From an uncultured Archangium sp. (lineage in GTDB: Bacteria; Myxococcota; Myxococcia; Myxococcales; Myxococcaceae): 51,563 bases of DNA. The stretch lies in contig CAIVGN010000018.1 of assembly GCA_903905455.1 (NCBI GenBank), positions 1 to 51,563 on the forward strand, read 5' to 3'. Under the pieces are notes generated by a model, which saw nothing but the letters and a program-made list of their open reading frames with translations, ran no database searches and was not told the DNA's origin. Below are positions 16,201 through 22,651 of the stretch, in pieces; the stretch's first letter is position 1, and each line of letters begins with the position of its first letter. The position numbers and the translations under genes were made by a program.

Positions 16201-17475
16201 ATGAAGCCGCCGTCCGACGCACCGCAGATGACCCGTGGGCAGTGGATCATCGTCCTGCTCATCGGCGCGGTGCAGTTCGTCAACATCCTCGACTTCGTGA
16301 TCGTCATGCCGCTGGGCCCCGACTTCGCCAAGGCGCTGGGGGTGCCCGAGTCGAACTTAGGCTACGTGGGCGGCGCCTACACCGGCGCGGCCGCCATCTC
16401 CGGCCTGCTGGGCAGCCTGTTCCTCGACTTCTTCGACCGGCGCAAGGCGCTGGCGGCGGCGATGTTCGGCCTGGTGGTGGGCACGGCGTCCGCGGGCCTG
16501 GCCTACGATCTCCCCACGCTCCTCGCGGCCCGCGTGGTGGCCGGCGCCTTCGGGGGCCCGGCGACCTCCATCGCCTTCTCGATCATCGCCGACGCCATTC
16601 CTTCTTCGTTGCGCGGGCGGGCCATGGGCACGGTGATGGGCGCGTTCTCCATCGCCTCGGTCTTCGGGGTGCCGCTGGGCCTGTGGGCCGCGGAGCACTT
16701 CGGCTGGCGCGCGCCGTTCATGGGCGTGGCCGCGGTGGGCCTGGTGGTGTGCGCGATGGCCATCTTCGCCCTGCCGCCGATGACCGGGCACCTCGAGCGC
16801 GCGAAGCAGAAGGTCGACGTGGGGGCGATGCTGCGCGACCCGCTGGTGCAGCTGAGCTACCTGATGACCGGGGTGGTGATGATGGCGGGCTTCGTGCTCA
16901 TCCCCAACATCGCGGCCTACCTGCAGATGAACCTCGGCCTGCCGCGCGACGCGCTCAAGTACGCCTACGGCGGCGGGGGCATCGCCAGCCTCATCACCAC
17001 CCAGCTGGGCGGCCGCGCGGTCGATCGCTTCGGCAGCTTCCGCGTGGGCACGGTGGGCGCGTTCTCGGTCATCGGGGTGGTGTTCGCCTTCTTCTACCTG
17101 CCGCACGAGGGGGTGCAGGTGTGGGTGGCCACCCTGGTGTTCGTGGGCTTCATGATCGCCAACGGCCTGCGCAACGTCTCGTACAACACGCTGACCACCA
17201 AGGTGCCGCCCCCGGAGCTGCGCGCCCGGTTCCAGTCGCTGCAGTCGGCGGTGCAGCACGGGGCCTCGGCCTTCGCCGCCGTGCTGTCGGCGCAGCTGCT
17301 GACCACCGTCGAGGTGACCCCGGGCCTCAAGCGCCTCGGGGGCATGGACCACGTGGCCCTGGTGAGCATGAGCTTGAGCCTGGTCATTCCCGGGCTGCTC
17401 TTCATCGTCGAGCGGGGGGTCCAGCGCCGGGCCGCCGCCGCCGAGGTGCGCCACGCGCAGGAAGCGCGCGGCTGA
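16201..17475 (+). CDS. MFS transporter, DHA1-type
   Basis: The 424-residue protein has 12 predicted membrane helices in two halves. The DFFDRRKALAAAM loop between helices 2 and 3 is the MFS motif A region (normally GxxxDRxGRR), and PSSLRGRAMGTVMGAF is the helix 4-5 region of DHA1 exporters of the AraJ/chloramphenicol-efflux type. DFVIVMPLGP in helix 1 is also typical. It would export small molecules using the proton gradient; the substrate is unknown. It is divergent from the M50-like gene. A TTA leucine codon, rare here, occurs at 16357. Confidence 0.9.
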   Translation: MKPPSDAPQMTRGQWIIVLLIGAVQFVNILDFVIVMPLGPDFAKALGVPESNLGYVGGAYTGAAAISGLLGSLFLDFFDRRKALAAAMFGLVVGTASAGLAYDLPTLLAARVVAGAFGGPATSIAFSIIADAIPSSLRGRAMGTVMGAFSIASVFGVPLGLWAAEHFGWRAPFMGVAAVGLVVCAMAIFALPPMTGHLERAKQKVDVGAMLRDPLVQLSYLMTGVVMMAGFVLIPNIAAYLQMNLGLPRDALKYAYGGGGIASLITTQLGGRAVDRFGSFRVGTVGAFSVIGVVFAFFYLPHEGVQVWVATLVFVGFMIANGLRNVSYNTLTTKVPPPELRARFQSLQSAVQHGASAFAAVLSAQLLTTVEVTPGLKRLGGMDHVALVSMSLSLVIPGLLFIVERGVQRRAAAAEVRHAQEARG

Positions 17476-17484
17476 CGGGTCTGG

Positions 17485-17514
17485 TTGATCAGCCTTGGCC
17501 GCGTGGGCTACAGG
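17485..17514 (+). promoter_or_regulatory. Candidate sigma70-type promoter before the charged-helix protein
   Basis: TTGATC (17485-17490) and TACAGG (17509-17514) are 18 bases apart. Only 7 bases separate the second box from the ATG at 17522, and there is no Shine-Dalgarno, so a leaderless transcript is inferred. The GGGCTACAGG context recurs at 3016-3025. Confidence 0.42.
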
Positions 17515-17521
17515 CGGCCCC

Positions 17522-19228
17522 ATGAAGAATCGTTTCCTCGCCCTGTCCGTCGCCGCCGCCCTCGCCGCCCCCACCGCGCTCGCGCAGGAAGAGGTCGGCG
17601 ACGTCGCCGGCCCCAAGTCGGCGGCCGGTGGTGAGGAGACCGCGGGTGGCCGCCGCAAGCCCATCACGCGCGACGACCGCACCCAGGCCCTCAAGGCCGA
17701 GGAAGAGCGCAAGAAGCGCGAGATCGAAGAGGGCAAGCGCCTCGAGGCCGAGAAGAAGCTCGCCGAGGCCGAGGCGAAGATGAAGGCCGCCGAAGAGGCC
17801 ACCGCCAAGATGAAGGCCGACGGCGAAGCGAAGGAGAAGGCCGCCGCCGAGGCCAAGAAGGCGAAGGACGCCCAGGACCTGGTCGACAAGAAGAAGGCCC
17901 AGGACGCCGAAGCCAAGCGCCTCGCGGAAGACGACAAGAAGCGCAAGGAAGACGAGAAGCGCCTCGGCGAAGAGAAGAAGAAGTTCGACGCCGAAGAGAA
18001 GAAGCGCCTCGCCGAAGAAGACAAGGTCAAGAAGGCCGAAGACAAGAAGCTCGCCGACGAGAAGAAGCGCGACGAGGACCTCGAGAAGCAGAAGAAGGTG
18101 GCCGAGGCGCGCGACGCCTCGCTGGCAGCGCAGAAGGCAGAGCTCGAGAAGAAGAAGGCCGAGCTCGAAGAGAAGAAGAAGCTCGCCGAAGAAGAGCGGG
18201 TGAAGAAGGCCGAAGAGGCGAAGCTCTCCGCCGACGAGCGAAAGAAGAAGGGCGAGACCGAGGCCTCCGAGAAGAAGGCCAAGGCAGAAGCCGACGCCGC
18301 CGAGGCGAAGGTGAAGGCCGAGTCCGTCGCCCTCGACGCGAAGTCGAAGGCCGACGAAGCCAAGGCGAAGAAGGACGCGGAGGCCGCCGAGAAGAAGTCG
18401 AAGGCCGACGCGGCGGTCGCCGACGCGAAGGCGAAGGCCGACGAAGCGAAGGCCAGGAAGGACGCGGAGCTCGCCGAGAAGAAGGCCAAGGTCGAGGCAG
18501 ATCGCCTCGCGAAGGAAGAAGAGAAGAAGCGCGCCGCCGAAGAGAAGCAGCGGCTCGCCGACGAGGCCCGCGCGAAGAAGGACTCGGTGTTCGCCGAGAA
18601 GAAGGCCAAGGCCGACGAAGAGAAGCGCCGCAAGGACGAGGAGAAGGCCGCCGCCGAGGAGGCCAAGCGCCTCGAGGTCGAGGGCAAGAAGCTCGACGAG
18701 CAGCAGAAGAAGGAAGCCGCCCGCCTCGCCGCCGAGGCCGCGAAGAACCAGCAGTCGGAGCTCTCCAGCCGCCGCGTGGTGAAGCCCGGCGAGACCCCGC
18801 CCCCCGCGCAGCCCGTCGCCACCACCACGGCCACCTCGGCCAACGCCTACCTCGGCGGCAAGGCGGCCGGCGGCCTGATGCCCGCGGCCACCGCAGATGA
18901 GGCCAAAAAGGACCCCCGCTTCGTCCCCGGCGCGATGGTCGAAGACGCCCGCGTGAAGGTGGTCTCGGTGGCCGAGAAGTTCCCGTACTACGGCATCGCC
19001 AACAACGGCTGCAGCTCGGGCCGCAGCTTCGTCACCGCCGAGCTGGTCTCGCCCTTCGACGGGCTGCCCACGGGCCTGCCGGTGGTGCTGCGCATCGAAG
19101 ACGCGAACCTCGGGCCTGCCCGTGCAGGCAGCTTCCTGGCGTTCTCGGGGCTGCGTCGCGCCGGCAAGGCGCCCGACGGCACGTTCGTCTATTGCGGCAA
19201 GGGCACTGCGTTCCCCGTTCGCCGCTGA
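17522..19228 (+). CDS. Secreted protein with a very long Lys/Glu/Ala charged helix
   Basis: The 568-residue protein has a signal peptide ending PTALAQ (cleavage near residue 22), a linker, then about 350 residues (~55-410) composed almost only of Lys, Glu, Ala, Asp, Arg and Leu with frequent AEEKKK-like repeats. Such sequence forms a single alpha-helix or coiled coil tens of nanometres long. A Pro/Thr-rich linker (~425-445) leads to a compact C-terminal domain (~460-568) with two Cys (NNGCSSG, VYCGKG) that may pair. I do not recognise the family; TolA-like spacer architecture is the closest analogy. The ATG at 17522 is chosen because the signal peptide begins there. It lies 29 bases upstream of tatB. 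Confidence 0.75.
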   Translation: MKNRFLALSVAAALAAPTALAQEEVGDVAGPKSAAGGEETAGGRRKPITRDDRTQALKAEEERKKREIEEGKRLEAEKKLAEAEAKMKAAEEATAKMKADGEAKEKAAAEAKKAKDAQDLVDKKKAQDAEAKRLAEDDKKRKEDEKRLGEEKKKFDAEEKKRLAEEDKVKKAEDKKLADEKKRDEDLEKQKKVAEARDASLAAQKAELEKKKAELEEKKKLAEEERVKKAEEAKLSADERKKKGETEASEKKAKAEADAAEAKVKAESVALDAKSKADEAKAKKDAEAAEKKSKADAAVADAKAKADEAKARKDAELAEKKAKVEADRLAKEEEKKRAAEEKQRLADEARAKKDSVFAEKKAKADEEKRRKDEEKAAAEEAKRLEVEGKKLDEQQKKEAARLAAEAAKNQQSELSSRRVVKPGETPPPAQPVATTTATSANAYLGGKAAGGLMPAATADEAKKDPRFVPGAMVEDARVKVVSVAEKFPYYGIANNGCSSGRSFVTAELVSPFDGLPTGLPVVLRIEDANLGPARAGSFLAFSGLRRAGKAPDGTFVYCGKGTAFPVRR

Positions 19229-19257
19229 AGGCCGGGTGCGCTACAAGCCGGGGCCAG

Positions 19258-19620
19258 ATGTTCAACATCGGCTCCGGCGAAATTGCCCTCATCGCGATCG
19301 TGGCCCTGCTGGTGCTGGGCCCCCAGCGCTTGCCTGAACTGGCCCGCGGCATCGGCAAGTTCATGCGCGAATTCCGCCGCCAGACGGACGAGGTGCGCGG
19401 CGTGGTGGAGCGCGAGTTCTACCGCATGGACGCCGAGCCCCCGAAGACGCACGCGCTGGTCAAGCCGTCGCCGGAGTCGGTGGCCCTGGGCGCGAACGTC
19501 GACCCCGAGATCCTGCCGGCGCCGGCCGAGCACGTCGAATCGCAGCTCACGAAGGGCATGCCCCAGGGTGAGCCGGTCGCCGTGGTGCCTCCGCCCGAAG
19601 ACCCGACCCCCAAGAGCTGA
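19258..19620 (+). CDS. tatB: Sec-independent translocase TatB
   Basis: The 120-residue protein starts MFNIGSGEIALIAIVALLVL with GPQRLPELAR right after it: a short membrane helix with the Glu at position 8 typical of TatB, the Gly-Pro hinge and an amphipathic helix. A TatA reading is possible, because some species have a bifunctional TatA/B. The C-terminal half is proline-rich. TatB with TatC forms the receptor for twin-arginine signal peptides. The tatC start is 3 bases downstream of its stop, so the two genes form an operon. A TACAAG box lies 10 bases upstream. Confidence 0.88.
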   Translation: MFNIGSGEIALIAIVALLVLGPQRLPELARGIGKFMREFRRQTDEVRGVVEREFYRMDAEPPKTHALVKPSPESVALGANVDPEILPAPAEHVESQLTKGMPQGEPVAVVPPPEDPTPKS

Positions 19621-19623
19621 CGC

Positions 19624-20862
19624 GTGGCCACCGCCGACTCGACCGACGAATTCCGCATGAGCTTGATGGAGCACCTGGGCGAGCTGCGCACCCGGCTGCT
19701 GCGCTTCACCATCGCCGTGCTGGTGCTGGGCTCGGCGTCGCTGATGTTCGCCCGCGAGATCTACGGCATCTTGATGCGGCCGGTGCTGCTCTCGCTGCCC
19801 AGCGACGCGGCCTCGCTCGTCTACACGTCGGCGATCGAAGAGATCAACGTGCTGATGAAGATCGGCCTCTACGCCGGGGTCTTCCTGAGCACGCCGGTGT
19901 TGCTGTGGCAGATCTGGGGCTTCGTCGCGCCGGGCCTGTACCAAAACGAGCGCAAGCTGGCCGGGCCCTTCATCATCTTCGGCACGCTCGCCTTCGTGGC
20001 CGGCGCGCTGTTCTGCTACTTCCTGCTGCTGCCGCAGATGTTCACCTTCCTGCTGCAGAAGGAAGACTCCGCGGCCATCACCCGGCGGCTCTCCACGGCC
20101 AAGCTCACCGAGCAGGACGCGGTGCGCTACCTGCGCCTGGGTGACTTCACCCGCGCCGCGGCCTGGGCCCGCACCGCCACCGGCTCGCTGACCGCGCCCG
20201 GCGAAGGGCAGACCACCGAGGGCGCGTTCGGGTTGACCCTCATTCCCAAGGCCGACGTCGACGTCCTGGCGCGCCTCGACGGGTTGGGGCGCCTCATCGA
20301 CGCCCTGTCGCTGGCGCGGGGCCCGGAGCTCTCGCAAAAGCTCATCGACGTCACCGACAAGCGCGGCGCCGCGGTGAAGGCCTTCGGCGAGCAGGAGTAC
20401 GGCAAGGCCAGCACGCTGCTCGACGAGGCCGCCACGCTGTTGGTGGCCGCGGCGAACGACAAGGGCGACGACGTCGCCGCGCTCTGGGAGCTCGAGAAGC
20501 TGCTGGGCGTGGGCCAGGCCCGCATCGATTCCATCAACTGGACCAAGCCCATGCTCTCGATGACCGAGCAGCTGACGCTGGTGCTGGTGCTGGAGCTGGC
20601 CTTCGGGGTCATCTTCGAGCTGCCCCTGGTGATGGCGGTCTTAGGCCTCGTGGGGCTGGTCTCGTCGGCCTTCCTCTTCAAGTACCAGCGGCACGCCTTC
20701 GTGCTGTGCCTGGTGGCCGCGGCGATCATCACCCCCACCGGCGACGCGGTGAACCTGGCGCTGATGGCCGGCCCGATGCTGCTTTGTTACGAGCTGGGCG
20801 TGGTGCTGGTGTGGCTCGTGGAGAAACGCCGCGCCCGCCAGGTGCCGCCTCCGCCGGCCTGA
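19624..20862 (+). CDS. tatC: Sec-independent translocase TatC with large periplasmic insertion
   Basis: The ends are canonical TatC: MSLMEHLGELRTRLLR in the N-terminal cytoplasmic region, STPVLLWQIWGFVAPGLYQNE between TM2 and TM3, FGVIFELP in TM4 and ITPTGDAVNL near TM5. At 412 residues it is far longer than the usual ~250. The extra ~145 residues lie between about 146 and 308, after TM3, and therefore in the second periplasmic loop. They are helical, with TPR-like spacing (LRLGDFTRAAAWA, YGKASTLLDEAATLL). TatC recognises twin-arginine signals. A TTA codon is at 20641. The GTG start follows the tatB stop by 3 bases. Confidence 0.92.
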   Translation: MATADSTDEFRMSLMEHLGELRTRLLRFTIAVLVLGSASLMFAREIYGILMRPVLLSLPSDAASLVYTSAIEEINVLMKIGLYAGVFLSTPVLLWQIWGFVAPGLYQNERKLAGPFIIFGTLAFVAGALFCYFLLLPQMFTFLLQKEDSAAITRRLSTAKLTEQDAVRYLRLGDFTRAAAWARTATGSLTAPGEGQTTEGAFGLTLIPKADVDVLARLDGLGRLIDALSLARGPELSQKLIDVTDKRGAAVKAFGEQEYGKASTLLDEAATLLVAAANDKGDDVAALWELEKLLGVGQARIDSINWTKPMLSMTEQLTLVLVLELAFGVIFELPLVMAVLGLVGLVSSAFLFKYQRHAFVLCLVAAAIITPTGDAVNLALMAGPMLLCYELGVVLVWLVEKRRARQVPPPPA

Positions 20863-21053
20863 ATAATCGGCCGGGAATATTCGCCGGGCAATGGCCCGGG
20901 ACAGGTCTCGTAGTGAGCGGCAGCACACGGCGCTGGTCGCACCACGGCGCCTCACCCCTCAGGGACCACACCTCGAAAGCATCGCAGCGTGAGCGTTGGC
21001 GCCAATGGGGGCGCCCGCGAGCGCCACCGGTGTGCCCCGCCCAGGAGCACCTC
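20863..21053. other. Intergenic region after tatC with several palindromes
   Basis: This stretch begins the 527-base gap between tatC and the aldolase gene. It holds a GC-rich hairpin, CCGGGC-AATG-GCCCGG (20884-20899), that could end the tat transcript although it lacks a T-run, and a perfect 10-bp palindrome TTGGCGCCAA (20996-21005). I see no coding signal here. An AATATT at 20876-20881 is locally AT-rich. Confidence 0.5.
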
Positions 21054-21227
21054 ATGTTCGCCAATCAAACGCGTGGTTTCGCCAGCATCGCCGCGGTCTC
21101 GCTCGTGATGAGCGGCTGGCTGGTCTCCGCCGGGTTCCTGGCGCAGGCCTGGCGGGCGAGTGATCACTTTTCCTGCGCTTGCGACACTCAGCGCCCGGAA
21201 ATGAAGCTGGAAAGGGCCTCGAAATAG
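21054..21227 (+). CDS. Possible small single-span membrane protein
   Basis: A 57-residue reading frame starts at an ATG with a good Shine-Dalgarno (AGGAG, 8 bases before the ATG). The product has a polar start (MFANQTRG), one hydrophobic helix (~9-32), and a short tail with a CAC pair of cysteines and several charged residues. The hydrophobic pattern, the Shine-Dalgarno and the absence of any gene on the other strand support it. I know no homologue. It is followed 36 bases later by a structured inverted-repeat element, so a regulated small membrane peptide is conceivable. Confidence 0.42.
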   Translation: MFANQTRGFASIAAVSLVMSGWLVSAGFLAQAWRASDHFSCACDTQRPEMKLERASK

Positions 21228-21262
21228 GTCCGTGGCCAGCGGGTTATAGAAACAGTCTGCAG

Positions 21263-21373
21263 CTCTGGACGGGTGGAAGCGTCGGAACTCCCAGGAATTT
21301 CCAGGACCCTGTGCGGGGGTGGTCTCCGCCACTGGAAACGAATCGCACCTCCGGCACCAACACCCGTCCAGAG
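21263..21373. other. 111-nt structured element with nested inverted repeats
   Basis: A perfect 13-bp inverted repeat (21263-21275 with 21361-21373) encloses 85 bases. Inside, 21311-21321 can pair with 21346-21357 with one mismatch and one bulge, and there is a smaller GGAA/TTCC pairing to the left. The element ends 16 bases from the aldolase stop and 36 bases after the small ORF. It could be a structured RNA, a transcript end shared by both strands, or a small mobile remnant; the strand of action is not evident. Confidence 0.5.
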
Positions 21374-21389
21374 TCCGTAGTTCTTCGCT

Positions 21390-22055
21390 TCAGGCAGGGC
21401 GGGGGCCGAGACCGGCCTTCTTGCGCGCCTCGAGCAACTTCGCCACGTCCGCGGCGGGCAGGGGCTGCACCGTGCCCAGGGCCTTCGCGTGGGTGAGGAT
21501 CTTCGCGTAGTGCTCGACCAGCTCCATGCGCAGCAGCGCCTGGCCCAGGTCGGCGCCCAGGGTCAGCGCCCCGTTGCCTGAGAGCAGCATGGCGTCGGCC
21601 AGGGCCGCGGCGGCTTCCACGCCCTTGAGCAGCTCCGGCGACTTCGGCATCGCGCGGGCCACGGTGGGGATGCGATCGCCCAGCGAGACGACGATCTCCG
21701 GCATGGCGATGGGCGACAGCTCGAGGCCCACCAGGCCGAAGGCCGTGGCGCAGGGCGGGTGGGCGTGAATCACCACCTCCACCTCGGGGCGCGCGCGGTA
21801 GGCGGCGAGGTGCAGCTCGAGTTCCGAGAAGGGCTTCTTGCGGCCCTCGAGCACCTTGCCGTCGAGGTCGACGATGAGCAGCGAGCCCTCGTCGACGTCG
21901 AGCTTGGAGAACGCGGTGGGGGTGATCAGCAGGCGGTCGCCGTGCAGCCGCACCGAGAGGTTGCCGTCGTGGTTGGCCACCCAGCCCATCTGGTGCAGCC
22001 GCCGCGAGGTGGCGACGAGCTGGGCGCGGACCTTCGGGAGCGGGGCGACGGGCAT
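21390..22055 (-). CDS. Class II aldolase/adducin-family protein with altered zinc site
   Basis: The 221-residue protein has the L-fuculose-1-phosphate aldolase fold: GNLSVR, ITPTAFSK, SELELH (catalytic Glu78) and HAHPP (zinc ligands His97 and His99). The third zinc ligand, His155 of E. coli FucA in a HHG motif, is replaced: the matching segment reads LLSGNG, with Asn161. Members cleave sugar phosphates to DHAP and lactaldehyde, and several work inside bacterial microcompartments. Here it is the last gene of a minus-strand run with two BMC pentamer genes, 12 bases downstream of the second. Activity is uncertain because of the Asn. Confidence 0.82.
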   Translation of the reverse strand: MPVAPLPKVRAQLVATSRRLHQMGWVANHDGNLSVRLHGDRLLITPTAFSKLDVDEGSLLIVDLDGKVLEGRKKPFSELELHLAAYRARPEVEVVIHAHPPCATAFGLVGLELSPIAMPEIVVSLGDRIPTVARAMPKSPELLKGVEAAAALADAMLLSGNGALTLGADLGQALLRMELVEHYAKILTHAKALGTVQPLPAADVAKLLEARKKAGLGPRPA

Positions 22056-22067
22056 GGGCGCTTCGGG

Positions 22068-22349
22068 TCACGCCTGGCGAGGGACGTCGATGGCGTCCAC
22101 CACCCCGACGATCAACGCGCGGATGGGGGCGGTCTTGTCTTGCAGCACCTGGCGCACGCCACCGCCTTCGTTCATCACCAGCACCAGGTCGCCCTTGCCG
22201 GCCGAGGAGCTGTTGTCGATGGCGAGGTAGCTCTTTCCCAGCGGCTGCGAGCGCTCGTCCAGGGGCTGCACCACGAGGATCTTGCGGCCCCGGAAGACCT
22301 CGAGCTTCTCGGACGCCACCACGGTGCCCAGCACGCGGCAGAGGTTCAC
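22068..22349 (-). CDS. EutN/CcmL-family BMC vertex protein (second of two)
   Basis: The 93-residue protein starts at GTG with NLCRVLGTVVASEK, then FRGRKILVVQPLD, AIDNSSSAGKGDLVLV and IVGVVDAIDV. This is the complete BMC-P (Pfam EutN_CcmL) pattern: an N-terminal beta-barrel, a hydrophobic loop and a VG(I/V)VD end. Such proteins form pentamers that cap microcompartment vertices. The GTG overlaps the stop of the preceding BMC-P gene by 4 bases, indicating coupled translation. Confidence 0.88.
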   Translation of the reverse strand: MNLCRVLGTVVASEKLEVFRGRKILVVQPLDERSQPLGKSYLAIDNSSSAGKGDLVLVMNEGGGVRQVLQDKTAPIRALIVGVVDAIDVPRQA

Positions 22350-22609
22350 GTGTCCACCTCGTCCACCAGGCCCACGATGGCGGCGTCCACCGGGACGAAG
22401 GTGAAATCGCAGGCGAGCGCGGCTTCGCGGCTGCCCTCGAGCATCACCAGGGAGCCGGGGCTGGCCGAGGCGAGATCCACGGCGACCTCCACCGGGCCCG
22501 AGGGCTGCTGGTGGTGATCGACGGGCTGCACCACGAGGAAGCGCGCGCCTTCGAGGCCGCTCACGCGACGGGTTGCGACGACGGAGCCGATGACACGACC
22601 TAAGTACAT
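22346..22609 (-). CDS. EutN/CcmL-family BMC vertex protein (first of two)
   Basis: The 87-residue protein begins MYLGRVIGSVVATRR, followed by GARFLVVQPVD, VAVDLASASPGSLVMLEGS and PVDAAIVGLVD, matching BMC-P/CcmL along its length. It differs clearly from its downstream neighbour, so the two are old paralogues that could form mixed or separate pentamers. ATG at 22607-22609 is chosen because conserved sequence begins there; 13 more in-frame residues upstream are unrelated. No BMC-H or BMC-T shell genes are in the window. A TTA codon follows MY at its start. Confidence 0.88.
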   Translation of the reverse strand: MYLGRVIGSVVATRRVSGLEGARFLVVQPVDHHQQPSGPVEVAVDLASASPGSLVMLEGSREAALACDFTFVPVDAAIVGLVDEVDT

Positions 22610-22651
22610 GGGGGACCGGAGAATCGGAGGGAACGCCCCCCGATGCAAACC

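Noticed and set aside
17700-18740. Short repeated segments resembling a repeat array
   Set aside because: They are imperfect codon-level repeats of the charged helix, with no constant repeat and unique spacers; not CRISPR.
16357-18843. An 828-residue minus-strand frame rich in Ser, Phe and Ala
   Set aside because: It is the mirror of the Lys/Glu/Ala-rich secreted protein and the MFS gene; the composition is simply complementary to GAG/AAG/GCC codons.
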